Shown: positions 7,783-15,744 of the stretch, piece after piece
Layout: each line of letters starts with the position of its first letter
How positions within the stretch are numbered: the stretch's first letter is position 1
Assembly: GCF_008711285.1 (NCBI RefSeq)
Contig: NZ_VXDC01000007.1
Span: forward strand, 248,001 to 312,000
DNA from: Roseibium aquae
GTDB lineage: Bacteria > Pseudomonadota > Alphaproteobacteria > Rhizobiales > Stappiaceae
DNA: 64,000 nucleotides
Direction of reading: 5' to 3'
Notes under the pieces: generated by a model
Told to the model about the DNA's origin: nothing
Seen by the model: only the letters and a program-made list of their open reading frames with translations
Database searches by the model: none
Program-made: the position numbers and the translations under genes

Positions 7783-9099
7783 ATGGTGGTTGAGCATAGT
7801 CAAAGCGCCTTTGAAGGCAGCGGCACCGGGTTCGGCCGGGTGCCGGGCCGGACTGGCTGCGGGGTTTTGGACCGGATCGGGAACCGTTTCGGCAACCGGG
7901 CCCTTGCCTGCGCGTTTGTCTCGGCCTTTGTCTGGGCTGTGATGTCTCTGGCGGCACCCTCCGCGGCCCTTGCCAATGACCAGGCGGGGGATGAAAAAGC
8001 CCCGGAAAAGCCGCGTCCCCCGCTTCATTTGATCGTGTCGCTGACGGAGCAGGAAATCAGTGTCTATCAGGGCAAGGACCTGATCGAGACGGCTCCGATT
8101 TCCTCGGGAAAGCAGGGCTACAGCACGCCGACCGGCGTCTTCTCGATCCTGGAAAAGCGCCGCCGCCATTTCTCCAACCTCTATGACGACGCGCCGATGC
8201 CGTTCATGCAACGCCTGACCTGGTCCGGTGTTGCCTTGCACGAGGGGCGTCTTCCCGGTTATCCCGCCTCCCATGGCTGCGTCCGGTTGCCCAAAGCCTT
8301 CGCCGAGAGCCTGTTCGGGCAAACCTCCCGGGGAACGCAAGTCATCGTGACCGGCGAGAAAACGCTGCCCCTGCGGATCAACCATCCGTCCCTGCCGCAG
8401 CCCCTGAGTTTCCGCACGGATGTTGCCAGCCTTTCCATTGAAGACCGTCCCGAGGCTCACAGTTTGCGGGGTACCATCAGTGAGGCATCGGCCAGCACTG
8501 AACCGCTCATCAGGATGCCGGAAAATCCCTTCTTCGATGAACCCTTGCGGATGATCGTGACACCCGACAGCGAGCGCGAACGGCGTCAGGCCCTGCAGCG
8601 TGCTCTGAACGACTTGGGGTTCAACGCGGGTACGGTGGACGGGGTGATCGGGCCCATGACCCGGCGCGCGATCCGCCTGTATCAGGAAGCTGCCGAGGTG
8701 CCGGTGACGGGCAACATCACCGACAGCCTGGTCGAACGCATCTTCAGTGAAGCCGGCTACGACCTTGCCCCGAATGCCACCTTGCGGGTACGGCGCAAGT
8801 TCCGGGATGTCTATCAGGCTCCGGTTCGCCTGCGTGAACCGGACAAAGAGATCGGAACCCATGTGTTCACTGCGCTGGATTTCGCTTTGGGCGATCCCTC
8901 GGTGGAATGGATCGCGGTCTCCGCAGAAGGCGCGCGCGGCGGATCGGGAGCGGCCGTGCTGGACCGGCTGGAACTTCCGGCGCGTGTGCGCTCGGAACTC
9001 GATGCGATCCTGACCCCCGGTTCATCGCTGATCGTGACCGATCGCAGTTTCCAGCGGCACACCGATCTTGGGACGGATTTTGTCGTGATCACGCGCTGA
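7783..9099 (+). CDS. L,D-transpeptidase with peptidoglycan-binding domain
   Basis: About 438 residues. A basic N-terminus and a hydrophobic segment (ACAFVSAFVWAVMSLAAPSAALA) form a long signal peptide or anchor. The YkuD catalytic domain follows (about residues 75-190), ending with HEGRLPGYPASHGCVRLP, where His and Cys of HGCVRL are catalytic. A PG_binding_1 domain comes next (about residues 265-320: LNDLGFNAGTVDGVIGPMTRRAI). These periplasmic enzymes make 3-3 crosslinks or attach proteins to peptidoglycan. The C-terminal 110 residues are unassigned. The start is either ATG 7783 behind a G-run or in-frame GTG 7768. It probably has its own promoter. Confidence 0.9.
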   Translation: MVVEHSQSAFEGSGTGFGRVPGRTGCGVLDRIGNRFGNRALACAFVSAFVWAVMSLAAPSAALANDQAGDEKAPEKPRPPLHLIVSLTEQEISVYQGKDLIETAPISSGKQGYSTPTGVFSILEKRRRHFSNLYDDAPMPFMQRLTWSGVALHEGRLPGYPASHGCVRLPKAFAESLFGQTSRGTQVIVTGEKTLPLRINHPSLPQPLSFRTDVASLSIEDRPEAHSLRGTISEASASTEPLIRMPENPFFDEPLRMIVTPDSERERRQALQRALNDLGFNAGTVDGVIGPMTRRAIRLYQEAAEVPVTGNITDSLVERIFSEAGYDLAPNATLRVRRKFRDVYQAPVRLREPDKEIGTHVFTALDFALGDPSVEWIAVSAEGARGGSGAAVLDRLELPARVRSELDAILTPGSSLIVTDRSFQRHTDLGTDFVVITR

Positions 9100-9177
9100 T
9101 CCCGTCGCGGAGTTGCCGAAGACCGCGCAGCCACTCGGGTTTTCATTTATCCGGATCATTTGGTGTTGGGTCGCAAA

Positions 9178-9195
9178 CCGTCACCAAACTGTTGC
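9178..9195 (+). promoter_or_regulatory. Pho box (predicted PhoB site) upstream of btaAB
   Basis: The 18-base sequence CCGTCACCAAACTGTTGC fits the 7-4-7 direct repeat CTGTCAT-AWAW-CTGTCAT with five of seven matches in each half and an A-rich spacer. It ends 53 bases before the btaA start codon. No good -35 hexamer is visible next to it, as expected where PhoB replaces -35 recognition. Rhizobial btaAB is known to depend on PhoB, which supports the call. Confidence 0.7.
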
Positions 9196-9248
9196 GAGCA
9201 TCCCTTATCGAAGGTCGATCCGAGACGCTGAGATAGAGGGAGAAACGG

Positions 9249-10535
9249 ATGTCGAAGAGCCCGCTGACGGCATCGAAAGCCAGGCTGAAAAATGCCGTGC
9301 ACCGGTCCAGTGCCACATCCCGCGATGGGGTGCTGGAACGGCTTTTCACGTTTGCCTTCAAGGGTCTGGTCTATCCCCAGATCTGGGAAGACCCGGAGGT
9401 GGACATGCGGGCGCTGCAGCTCACTCCCGACTGCCGGATGGTCACGATCGCCTCGGGCGGATGCAATGTGATGTCCTACCTCACGGCCGATCCGGCCCAG
9501 ATCACGGCGGTCGATCTGAACCGCGCGCATGTGGCGCTCGGCCGGTTGAAGCTGTTGGCGGCCCGGAACCTTCCGAACTATGAGACCTTCTACCGGTTCT
9601 TCGGGGAAGCGGACGAGAAGGCGAACATCGCCGCCTATAACCGGTTTTTGCGCGATGAGCTCGACCCGGACTCGCGCGCCTATTGGGAAGGCCGGGACGT
9701 CGCCGGATGGGGCAGAAAGCGGATCACCCTGTTTTCCCGCGATCTTTATCACCACGGCCTGCTTGGCTATTGCATCGGCCTTGGCCATTTCGTGGCAAAG
9801 CTCTACGGCATTGATCCGAAGCATTTCGTCAAGGCGAAAACGCTGGAAGAACAACGCAGCTTCTTTGATACGGCCCTGGCTCCCCTGTTTGACAAGCGGC
9901 TTGTGCGCTGGGCAACTTCGAAGAAGGTTTCCCTTTACGGCCTGGGTATCCCGCCGGCGCAATATGACGCGCTGGTGACCGCGAGCGCCGAGGGCAATAT
10001 GTCCGATGTTCTGCGTCAGAGGCTGAAGAAACTGGCCTGTGACTTTTCCCTTCAGGACAATTATTTCGCCTGGCAGGCGTTTTCCCGCGGCTACGCGCCG
10101 GTGGCGGGCGAGGGGACTGCCGGGGAGGGCGGCTCGTCGACCGGTCCATCCGGTCCGCTTCCGCCCTATCTGCGGCCCGAGCATTTCGAGACCATCCGCG
10201 AAAGGGCCGGGCGGGTGCGCGTTCTGAACCGCAACTTCACGGAACATCTTCAAGGGGAACCGGACGGCAGCCTCGATGCCTATGTCCTGCTCGACGCCCA
10301 GGACTGGATGACCGATGCGCAACTCAATGCGCTCTGGTTCGAAATAACCAGAACCGCCAAACCGGGGGCCCGCGTGATCTTCCGCACGGCCGCCGAGCCG
10401 ACGCTGCTGCCCGGGCGGGTGAGTGACGCCATTCTGGACCGCTGGATCTACAAGGACGAAGAAAGCCTGGAGTGGGGGCAGCAGGACCGCTCATCGATCT
10501 ATGGCGGCTTCCACCTTTATGTTCATGCTGGATAA
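9249..10535 (+). CDS. btaA: S-adenosylmethionine:diacylglycerol 3-amino-3-carboxypropyltransferase (betaine lipid synthesis)
   Basis: BtaA transfers the aminocarboxypropyl group of SAM to diacylglycerol, giving diacylglyceryl homoserine at the membrane, the first step to the phosphorus-free lipid DGTS. The 428-residue protein belongs to DUF3419. It has the N-terminal FTFAFKGLVYPQIWEDPEVD signature, the SAM-site sequence TIASGGCNVMSYL, and AVDLNRAHVALGRLK as the next Rossmann strand. The C-terminal half carries LDAQDWMTDAQLNALWFE. GAGGGA precedes ATG 9249. btaB starts three bases after its stop, and a Pho box lies upstream, so both are probably induced in phosphate starvation. Confidence 0.93.
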   Translation: MSKSPLTASKARLKNAVHRSSATSRDGVLERLFTFAFKGLVYPQIWEDPEVDMRALQLTPDCRMVTIASGGCNVMSYLTADPAQITAVDLNRAHVALGRLKLLAARNLPNYETFYRFFGEADEKANIAAYNRFLRDELDPDSRAYWEGRDVAGWGRKRITLFSRDLYHHGLLGYCIGLGHFVAKLYGIDPKHFVKAKTLEEQRSFFDTALAPLFDKRLVRWATSKKVSLYGLGIPPAQYDALVTASAEGNMSDVLRQRLKKLACDFSLQDNYFAWQAFSRGYAPVAGEGTAGEGGSSTGPSGPLPPYLRPEHFETIRERAGRVRVLNRNFTEHLQGEPDGSLDAYVLLDAQDWMTDAQLNALWFEITRTAKPGARVIFRTAAEPTLLPGRVSDAILDRWIYKDEESLEWGQQDRSSIYGGFHLYVHAG

Positions 10536-10538
10536 GCC

Positions 10539-11222
10539 ATGACCGGGACGACCGACACCGCGCGGCTCATGGACACCATCTACCGCAATCAGCGGCATGT
10601 CTACGACCTGACGCGGAAATACTACCTTCTGGGGCGGGATCATCTGATTGCCCGCCTCCAGCCCCCGGCCGGCGGAACGGTTCTGGAAATGGGATGCGGG
10701 ACCGGGCGCAATCTGGTCGCGGCCGCCCGCCGGTATCCGGATGTGCGATTTGTCGGGCTCGATATCTCGGACCAGATGCTGGAAACCGCGCGGGCCACCA
10801 TCGCAAAGGCCGGCCTGTCGGACCGCATTTGCCTGGTTCAGGGCGATGCGTCCGATCCGAAGGCGCTCGATGGGGCCGGTCCGGCGCAGTATGACCGGGT
10901 GTTCTACTCCTACACCCTGTCCATGATGCCCATCTGGCGCGAGGCGATCGAGGCGGGTCTTGCCCGGTTGTCTGCCTCAGGCCATTTGACGGTGGTCGAT
11001 TTCGGGCAGCAGGAGCGGCTTCCTGGGTGGTTCCGCGCGGGTCTCCACAAATGGCTGGCCACATTCCACGTTACGCCGCGCGCGGATCTACCGGATGTCC
11101 TGGCCCTTACCAGCCGCCAGAGCGGCCGGCTCCTGGCCGCGCAAGCGCTCTATCGGGGCTACGCGGTCTATGCCGAGCTCGGGCCCGTAATGGCGGAGGC
11201 TCATTCGCCAGCGACGAAATAG
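10539..11222 (+). CDS. btaB: Diacylglyceryl-homoserine N-methyltransferase (betaine lipid synthesis)
   Basis: BtaB adds three methyl groups from SAM to diacylglyceryl homoserine to form the betaine lipid DGTS. The 227-residue class I methyltransferase opens with MDTIYRNQRHVYDLTRKYYLLGRD, typical of PmtA/BtaB-like lipid methyltransferases. Motif I is VLEMGCGTGRN, motif II VRFVGLDISDQML, and the substrate-side sequence is FYSYTLSMMP. Sequence alone does not separate it perfectly from phosphatidylethanolamine methyltransferase, but pairing with btaA (three-base gap) decides the call. Its 3' end overlaps the convergent gene at 11201 by 22 bases. Confidence 0.92.
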   Translation: MTGTTDTARLMDTIYRNQRHVYDLTRKYYLLGRDHLIARLQPPAGGTVLEMGCGTGRNLVAAARRYPDVRFVGLDISDQMLETARATIAKAGLSDRICLVQGDASDPKALDGAGPAQYDRVFYSYTLSMMPIWREAIEAGLARLSASGHLTVVDFGQQERLPGWFRAGLHKWLATFHVTPRADLPDVLALTSRQSGRLLAAQALYRGYAVYAELGPVMAEAHSPATK

Positions 11223-11866
11223 TGCAGCGTTCCGTCCGGGCCGATGCCGACCCGGTAGAATGTCCAGACGCCGTAGATCATCATTTCCTCGAAATCGCCC
11301 GACGTGACGATGCGGTAGAGCTCGACCTTTTGGTCCGCGGTAAGTTCATGTAACGGATATCTGGCGAAATAGGGCCAAACGTACATTTCCTGCGGTGTGC
11401 CCTGGTCCACATGGACGAATCCCGCGTCCAGAACGTCAAGAAGGATGGCCAGGGTCTCGTAGCCCTCGCCGTCGCCCGAGCTGGTCTTGATGAACTCGAT
11501 GGGATCACCGATCGCCGTCAGCGACAGGGTCGGCGGGACCTCATTGCTTTCCAGAACCATGCGCAGCCGGTCGAGATCCGCACGGATTGCCGCCTCGCGC
11601 AGTTGTTCCCGCATCCGCCGGACCGGCGGGGGTAAAGAACCCGGATCGTATTGCACTTGCAGGGGCGGCATCTCGCCGGCAGGATCCGCCGCAACGGCCG
11701 GCCCGGGTTCGTCCGGCGGCTCGGAAGCCGTGTCTTCAGCCGGGATGGCGGTTCCGGCTGGAGCTACCGGCGGAACCAGTTCAATCGTGTCCGTGAGAAC
11801 CGGTTTTGCATGCGCGGCCAAAACGAGACATGCAAACACGGCTGCGCAAACGAGCGTGCGAAACAC
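11201..11866 (-). CDS. Conserved hypothetical exported protein
   Basis: No function recognised. The 221-residue product starts with a clear signal peptide (MFRTLVCAAVFACLVLAAHAK, cleavage after AHA likely), followed by a Pro/Glu/Ala-rich linker to about residue 75. A compact C-terminal domain of 120 residues then contains RMREQLREAAIRADLDRLRMVLE and ends in TFYRVGIGPDGTLHYFVAGE. The start is GTG 11866, not the GTG at 11914: GGAGGGG lies nine bases upstream of 11866 and the signal peptide begins there. A CtrA-like box lies about 40 bases upstream. It converges on btaB with a 22-base overlap. Confidence 0.75.
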   Translation of the reverse strand: MFRTLVCAAVFACLVLAAHAKPVLTDTIELVPPVAPAGTAIPAEDTASEPPDEPGPAVAADPAGEMPPLQVQYDPGSLPPPVRRMREQLREAAIRADLDRLRMVLESNEVPPTLSLTAIGDPIEFIKTSSGDGEGYETLAILLDVLDAGFVHVDQGTPQEMYVWPYFARYPLHELTADQKVELYRIVTSGDFEEMMIYGVWTFYRVGIGPDGTLHYFVAGE

Positions 11867-11906
11867 TGGCGCCGACCCCTCCTCAACCAGAGTTATTCCC
11901 AGCCTC

Positions 11907-11921
11907 TTAACCACATTCTAA
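11907..11921 (-). promoter_or_regulatory. Possible CtrA-like box
   Basis: TTAA-CCACATT-CTAA has the TTAA-N7-TTAA layout of alphaproteobacterial CtrA sites with one mismatch. It sits about 40 bases upstream of the start of the exported protein gene, much like the box before gcrA in this window. A single short match like this can occur by chance. Confidence 0.35.
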
Positions 11922-12043
11922 GGGCTTTTGCGACCATTGGTCGACGAGGCGGCATGGATTTCTTGCCAGCCGCCGCGAATATGGTAGTCGACCCGATAGT
12001 CCGGTAGCGGTGTCCGGGCCCAACACAAGGAAAGGCCCCGGAC

Positions 12044-12682
12044 GTGAATCTTCTGGAATATGCAGCCATTGGCTTCGGCATGGGGATCCTGACAACCGCG
12101 CCGGTCGGCCCGGTCAACGTGATGGCCATCCAGCATGCGGCGCAAAGCGGCTTTCGCCAGGGGTTGTTTGTCGGCCTGGGGGCGGCCCTGGCCGATTCGA
12201 TCTATGCCGCCGTGGCCGTCTTCGGCGTGTCCGCTGTCACCCGCTTCATCGACACGCAGGTCGATCTGATCAAGCTGGTGGGCGGGCTTGTCTTGATCGT
12301 CTTCGGCCTCAAGGTGCTGAGGACACGGCCGCATCTTGAGACAAAACGCAACGGTGGCGCGCCAAGCTTTGTCGGTGACATGACCGCCGCGTTCGCCATG
12401 GTGATCACCAATCCGGCGGCAGCTTTTGCCTTTGTCGCGATTGTCGGCGGTTTGGGGGACTGGCGGCCGGAGCACGGCAATCATACCGGCGCCCTGGCGA
12501 TGGTCGCGGGCGTTTCGGCCGGGGCGTGCACATGGTGGGCCGGCCTATCAGCTGTTGTGTCCCGGTACAGCCACAAGATCGATGACCGATGGCTGGACCG
12601 GGCAAACCAAATCGCCGGCACGATCCTCATCGTTCTCGGTGCGCTGATTTATGGCGACCTTGCGCTTGAGCTTTTGGCCTGA
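12044..12682 (+). CDS. LysE-family translocator (amino-acid or metabolite exporter)
   Basis: The 212-residue integral membrane protein has about six hydrophobic segments and the family N-terminus GMGILTTAPVGPVNVMAIQ, with the conserved Pro-Gly-Pro-like motif APVGPVN, then FVGLGAALADSIYAAVAVFG. LysE/RhtB proteins export basic amino acids, homoserine, threonine or similar metabolites; the substrate here cannot be told. A poorly hydrophobic central loop (TRPHLETKRNGG) separates TM3 and TM4, as usual. The start is GTG 12044 with AAGGAAAGG upstream. It lies divergent from the exported protein gene, with no obvious operon partner. Confidence 0.87.
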   Translation: MNLLEYAAIGFGMGILTTAPVGPVNVMAIQHAAQSGFRQGLFVGLGAALADSIYAAVAVFGVSAVTRFIDTQVDLIKLVGGLVLIVFGLKVLRTRPHLETKRNGGAPSFVGDMTAAFAMVITNPAAAFAFVAIVGGLGDWRPEHGNHTGALAMVAGVSAGACTWWAGLSAVVSRYSHKIDDRWLDRANQIAGTILIVLGALIYGDLALELLA

Positions 12683-12734
12683 AGATCCGCAACCGTCGCG
12701 GCGGATTGGCTCGAAGCCCGTGCCGGATCTGGTT

Positions 12735-13007
12735 TTATTGCAGGGTCCTGTTCACGGTATAGTCGCCGCGCTGGATCCGGTCCGGCAATCCTTCGGCCAG
12801 TTTCGCCACAGCATCTTCCCCGTATGTCGCAACAAGATCGGCAAGGGCGGTAAACATGGCCGCATGGGCCACCGCATCCGCATCCACGCCACATGCGATC
12901 GCTTCGGCCCAGGCGTCCGAAATAAACCCGAGAGCAGCCCGCCGGATGTCCTCATCTTCCGCGAATTCCGCTTCCATCGCGGCATCGCTGTAGTCGTCGT
13001 TCGTCAT
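12735..13007 (-). CDS. Small conserved acidic hypothetical protein
   Basis: A 90-residue strongly acidic, Ala-rich, mostly helical protein with no signal peptide or membrane segment (core: AEAIACGVDADAVAHAAMFTALADLVATYG). Proteins of this kind occur as unnamed small proteins in Rhizobiales; I do not recognise a function. ATG 13007 is followed by an acidic head NDDYSD. It converges on the LysE gene with a 52-base gap. Coding potential is supported by its normal codon use and by the absence of an alternative gene there. Confidence 0.6.
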   Translation of the reverse strand: MTNDDYSDAAMEAEFAEDEDIRRAALGFISDAWAEAIACGVDADAVAHAAMFTALADLVATYGEDAVAKLAEGLPDRIQRGDYTVNRTLQ

Positions 13008-13198
13008 TCGCTTCCTTACCGGTGCATGTGGCTCAACAACGCGCGGGCCGTACCCTTTGGGGCCTCCCGAATCTTCACTAGAATCCTAGCACGCTGGATC
13101 GGCCGGGCGAGCCATGGTGAACGCTTTCTTAACGCCCACCCACAACTATGATCGGCAAGGTCAACCGTTTGGCAGCACGTGACGCAGCGGTCCACGGG

Positions 13199-13606
13199 CT
13201 AGCGGCCATATCTGCTCGACACCTGGTTGATAATCTCTTCGCCCTCTAAAATATAGTGTCCCATTGCGGTACGGGCCGAGGAAGTACAAGTTCGGTAAAC
13301 AGCTGCGAAACCACGATATCCCTGATTGAACCGCTCGATGAACCGCCGGCGCCGGTTCTCGTCGCGCGTTTCGGCCACGAGCAGGCTTTCCATTCGGGTG
13401 CGCCAGTTCGGCTCGTCGGTCTCGCCGCAAAGGGGCCGCAGAAAATGGAGCGCGCCCATGATTTCGGACAGACGCATGAGATCCGGTTCGTAAGGGGGCG
13501 CCTCGGTTCTGCGGTCCTGGGCGAAGGTGTGGGTGGGCCCGAGCGGGAAGGCGGCTCCCAGCAGCAGGCATATAATCGCGGTGCGAGAAAACTTGAGCGC
13601 AAGCAT
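13199..13606 (-). CDS. TIGR02301 family exported protein
   Basis: A 135-residue protein with an N-terminal signal peptide (MLALKFSRTAIICLLLGAAFPL..., cleavage near TFAQD). The mature domain MRLSEIMGALHFLRPLCG and WRTRMESLLVAE...RRRRFIERFNQGYRGFAAVYRTC matches TIGR02301, a Rhizobiales-specific family of unknown function with two conserved Cys residues (LRPLC, YRTC) that may form a periplasmic disulfide. I chose ATG 13606, since a longer frame to 13708 overlaps the upstream NUDIX region and would bury the signal peptide. It lies about 106 bases after the NUDIX gene, probably in one transcript. Confidence 0.8.
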   Translation of the reverse strand: MLALKFSRTAIICLLLGAAFPLGPTHTFAQDRRTEAPPYEPDLMRLSEIMGALHFLRPLCGETDEPNWRTRMESLLVAETRDENRRRRFIERFNQGYRGFAAVYRTCTSSARTAMGHYILEGEEIINQVSSRYGR

Positions 13607-13712
13607 GCGCGCACAATGCCGGTGCCAAGGCTGGTCCGCAAGGCGTCCGACCGGCCCCGGGCGGGAATCTCCACGGCTGGGTGACGCGGCACCGCGAGCC
13701 AGGGGCACGGTT

Positions 13713-14141
13713 TCACCGGGCGAAAAGCCGGCGGATCCGCTCCGCGGTGCCAGGGGTCATCTCGAACCGGTCGAGGCCGGAAAGCGGCGCCCAACGGGCA
13801 TCGGCCGCGTCGTCCATGGCGATCGGTTCCCCTTCGACGTGAACGGCCCGGAAAACGGTGAGAACGAAATGGGCGCTGACCCGGCCGTTCTCATCCCGCA
13901 AAATGCTGTCGAAGGTTTCATGGTGACCGTCCAGATCGGCGATGACACCTGTTTCCTCCGCCAGTTCCCGGCGGACCGCGTCTTGAAGGCTTTCGCCAAG
14001 TTCGATGAGGCCGCCGGGCAGGCTCCATAACCCGAGATAGGGTTGTTTTCCGCGTTTGATCAACAACACGTCGGAGCCCCTGTAGCACAGGGCGCTGACA
14101 CCCACGAGGGGGTGGGACGGATAGGCGCGCGTCGGGGTCAT
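13713..14141 (-). CDS. NUDIX hydrolase
   Basis: The 142-residue protein has a complete Nudix box, GGLIELGESLQDAVRRELAEETG, matching Gx5Ex7REUxEExGU, so it should hydrolyse a nucleoside diphosphate linked to another group, with Mg2+. The surrounding pattern (SALCYRGSDVLLIKRGKQPYLGLWSLPGG) resembles ADP-ribose pyrophosphatase or MutT-like members; the substrate is not determined. It lies directly upstream of the TIGR02301 gene, an arrangement I recall from Rhizobiales. The start ATG 14141 gives a normal-length protein. Confidence 0.9.
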   Translation of the reverse strand: MTPTRAYPSHPLVGVSALCYRGSDVLLIKRGKQPYLGLWSLPGGLIELGESLQDAVRRELAEETGVIADLDGHHETFDSILRDENGRVSAHFVLTVFRAVHVEGEPIAMDDAADARWAPLSGLDRFEMTPGTAERIRRLFAR

Positions 14142-14203
14142 GGATGGGGTGCAATCCGGTGGAACTACTGGGAGATTGAAAACAGGTCCTGTCCGCGGAC
14201 GGT

Positions 14204-14713
14204 TCAGGCAAACAACGCGTCGATCTCAGCTTGAGCCGCATCGCCCTCGTGGATCTCGACATCATCGACATGGCCGTGAATGACGCCGCTGGCAACCGAG
14301 ATCAACGGCTTGATGGTCGCAGTCGCGGTGATGGAGACATCGTTCGCGACCTCGACTGCCGCGGGACCATCGCGCAGCGCGTCCTGCGCGGTTTGAACGG
14401 CTGCATTGATCTCGCGGATCAGCGTTTCTAGATTTTCACGCAAATAGGGCGGCGCTGCCTCGTAGGCCGTGATTGCCAGTTGCTTTTCGGTGAAGCTTGA
14501 GTTCTCGAAATGGCTACAATAGTCGAGGGGTTTCCACGCGAGAACATCTTCGGCGCATTCCGGCATGGCCGGCAGCATCTCCAAAAGCATGACCACCTCG
14601 TTGAAGTGGTTGAGATAGTCGGTCGCGAGGCCGGTCGCTGGATTGATATTCGCCTTTTCCAGCTTTTCGGCGGTTAGGCTTCCCGCGCCCAAGACCGGAG
14701 GATCGCATTCCAT
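14204..14713 (-). CDS. Conserved hypothetical protein
   Basis: I do not recognise a named family. The 169-residue soluble protein starts at ATG 14713 behind GGGGGGA. Its central segment (TDYLNHFNEVVMLLEMLPAM, then PECAEDVLAWKPLDYCSHFE) is of a kind I recall as unannotated in Alphaproteobacteria. The C-terminal third is regular, with alternating acidic and small residues (SVASGVIHGHVDDVEIHEGD). There is no signal peptide or membrane segment. It is divergent from the SRAP gene, with 141 bases between start codons. A longer reading of this frame, up to 15646, is antisense to the SRAP gene and not coding. Confidence 0.65.
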   Translation of the reverse strand: MECDPPVLGAGSLTAEKLEKANINPATGLATDYLNHFNEVVMLLEMLPAMPECAEDVLAWKPLDYCSHFENSSFTEKQLAITAYEAAPPYLRENLETLIREINAAVQTAQDALRDGPAAVEVANDVSITATATIKPLISVASGVIHGHVDDVEIHEGDAAQAEIDALFA

Positions 14714-14854
14714 CTTGTCCCCCCAGTGGATAGCATGCGTGTGAACGCTAACGGCTTTTCCTTGCCAATTGCCTAATCTTGATCCACTCCGCCCTAGAGA
14801 AAAAGCGCGCGAAATGCAAACTCGACAAACCGATGATCCTGTAAAGGTGACATG

Positions 14855-15676
14855 ATGTGTGGCCGTTTTGCCCTGACCGCAACGCCGGAAGATGTGCGGG
14901 CGCTCCTGGGTTACCTTGACCGTCCGAATTTTCCCCCGCGCTACAACATCGCGCCGACCCAGCCGATCGCCACGGTCCGGCAAGCCGGGGCCGAGCGGCG
15001 GTTTCACCTCGTGCGATGGGGCCTGGTTCCATCCTGGGTCAAGGATCCGGCGAGCTTTACCCTGTTGATCAACGCCCGGGCCGAGACGGCGGCGCAAAAA
15101 CCGTCCTTCAGGACCGCGATGCGCCATCACAGGTGCCTGATCCCGGCATCGGGCTTTTACGAGTGGCGGCGGACTCCCGAGGGCAAGCAGGCATACTGGA
15201 TCGCCCCCCCGGACGGCGGTGTGATCGCTTTCGCCGGGCTCTGGGACACATGGTCGGATCCCGATGGCGGAGAGATCGACACTGCGGCGATCCTGACCGT
15301 TCCGGCAAACCGGACCATCGGACGGATCCACCATCGGATGCCGGCCGTTCTTGACCCGGAAGACCATGCCGCATGGCTGAGCACCGGCGATGTGATGGCA
15401 AGGGATGCGCAGGCCCTCTTGAAGCCAGCCGGGGAGGACGACCTGGTGGCGGTGCCCGTCTCCGACCGCGTCAACAAGGTCGCGAATGATGATGCCGGCC
15501 TGCAAACATGCATCGAGGAGCGCGCCGGTGACGTGCATGGTCCCGGCGGGGATGAAACGGGCGGGGAAGATACGGGCGGGGAGGGCACTGTCGGATCCGG
15601 CGCGCCGGCCAAAACCCGGAAAACCGGCACGGGCCGGGCCCGGCAAACCGACCCGGATCAGTTCGATCTTTTCTGA
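14855..15676 (+). CDS. SOS response-associated peptidase (SRAP / YedK / HMCES family), DNA-protein crosslinking enzyme for abasic sites
   Basis: SRAP proteins use Cys2 to form a protective thiazolidine crosslink with abasic sites in single-stranded DNA. The second of two adjacent ATGs, at 14855, is the real start because it places Cys at position 2 (MCGRF) and has AAAGG seven bases upstream. Other SRAP landmarks are PRYNIAPTQP (catalytic Asn), WGLVPSWVKD, INARAETAAQKPSFR (Glu) and IHHRMP (His). The conserved domain ends near residue 220. A Gly/Thr-rich linker follows, then a C-terminal DPDQFDLF that resembles a beta-clamp-binding motif. No LexA-type repeat is visible upstream. Confidence 0.92.
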   Translation: MCGRFALTATPEDVRALLGYLDRPNFPPRYNIAPTQPIATVRQAGAERRFHLVRWGLVPSWVKDPASFTLLINARAETAAQKPSFRTAMRHHRCLIPASGFYEWRRTPEGKQAYWIAPPDGGVIAFAGLWDTWSDPDGGEIDTAAILTVPANRTIGRIHHRMPAVLDPEDHAAWLSTGDVMARDAQALLKPAGEDDLVAVPVSDRVNKVANDDAGLQTCIEERAGDVHGPGGDETGGEDTGGEGTVGSGAPAKTRKTGTGRARQTDPDQFDLF

Positions 15677-15744
15677 CCGGTGCTGGTAATCTTGCCGCCG
15701 GTCGCCTATGACACGCCCGACCTATCAGCCGGGCGGGAACGGGC

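Noticed and set aside
7711-8862. Minus-strand frame over the L,D-transpeptidase gene
   Set aside because: Overlaps a gene with clear catalytic HGCVRL and PG-binding motifs; the frame has none.
14714-14854. LexA box before the SRAP gene
   Set aside because: No GTTC-N7-GTTC or GAAC-N7-GAAC repeat in the divergent region; only single half words.
14714-15646. N-terminal extension of the hypothetical gene at 14204
   Set aside because: The extension is antisense to the SRAP gene; GGGGGGA before ATG 14713 marks the real start.
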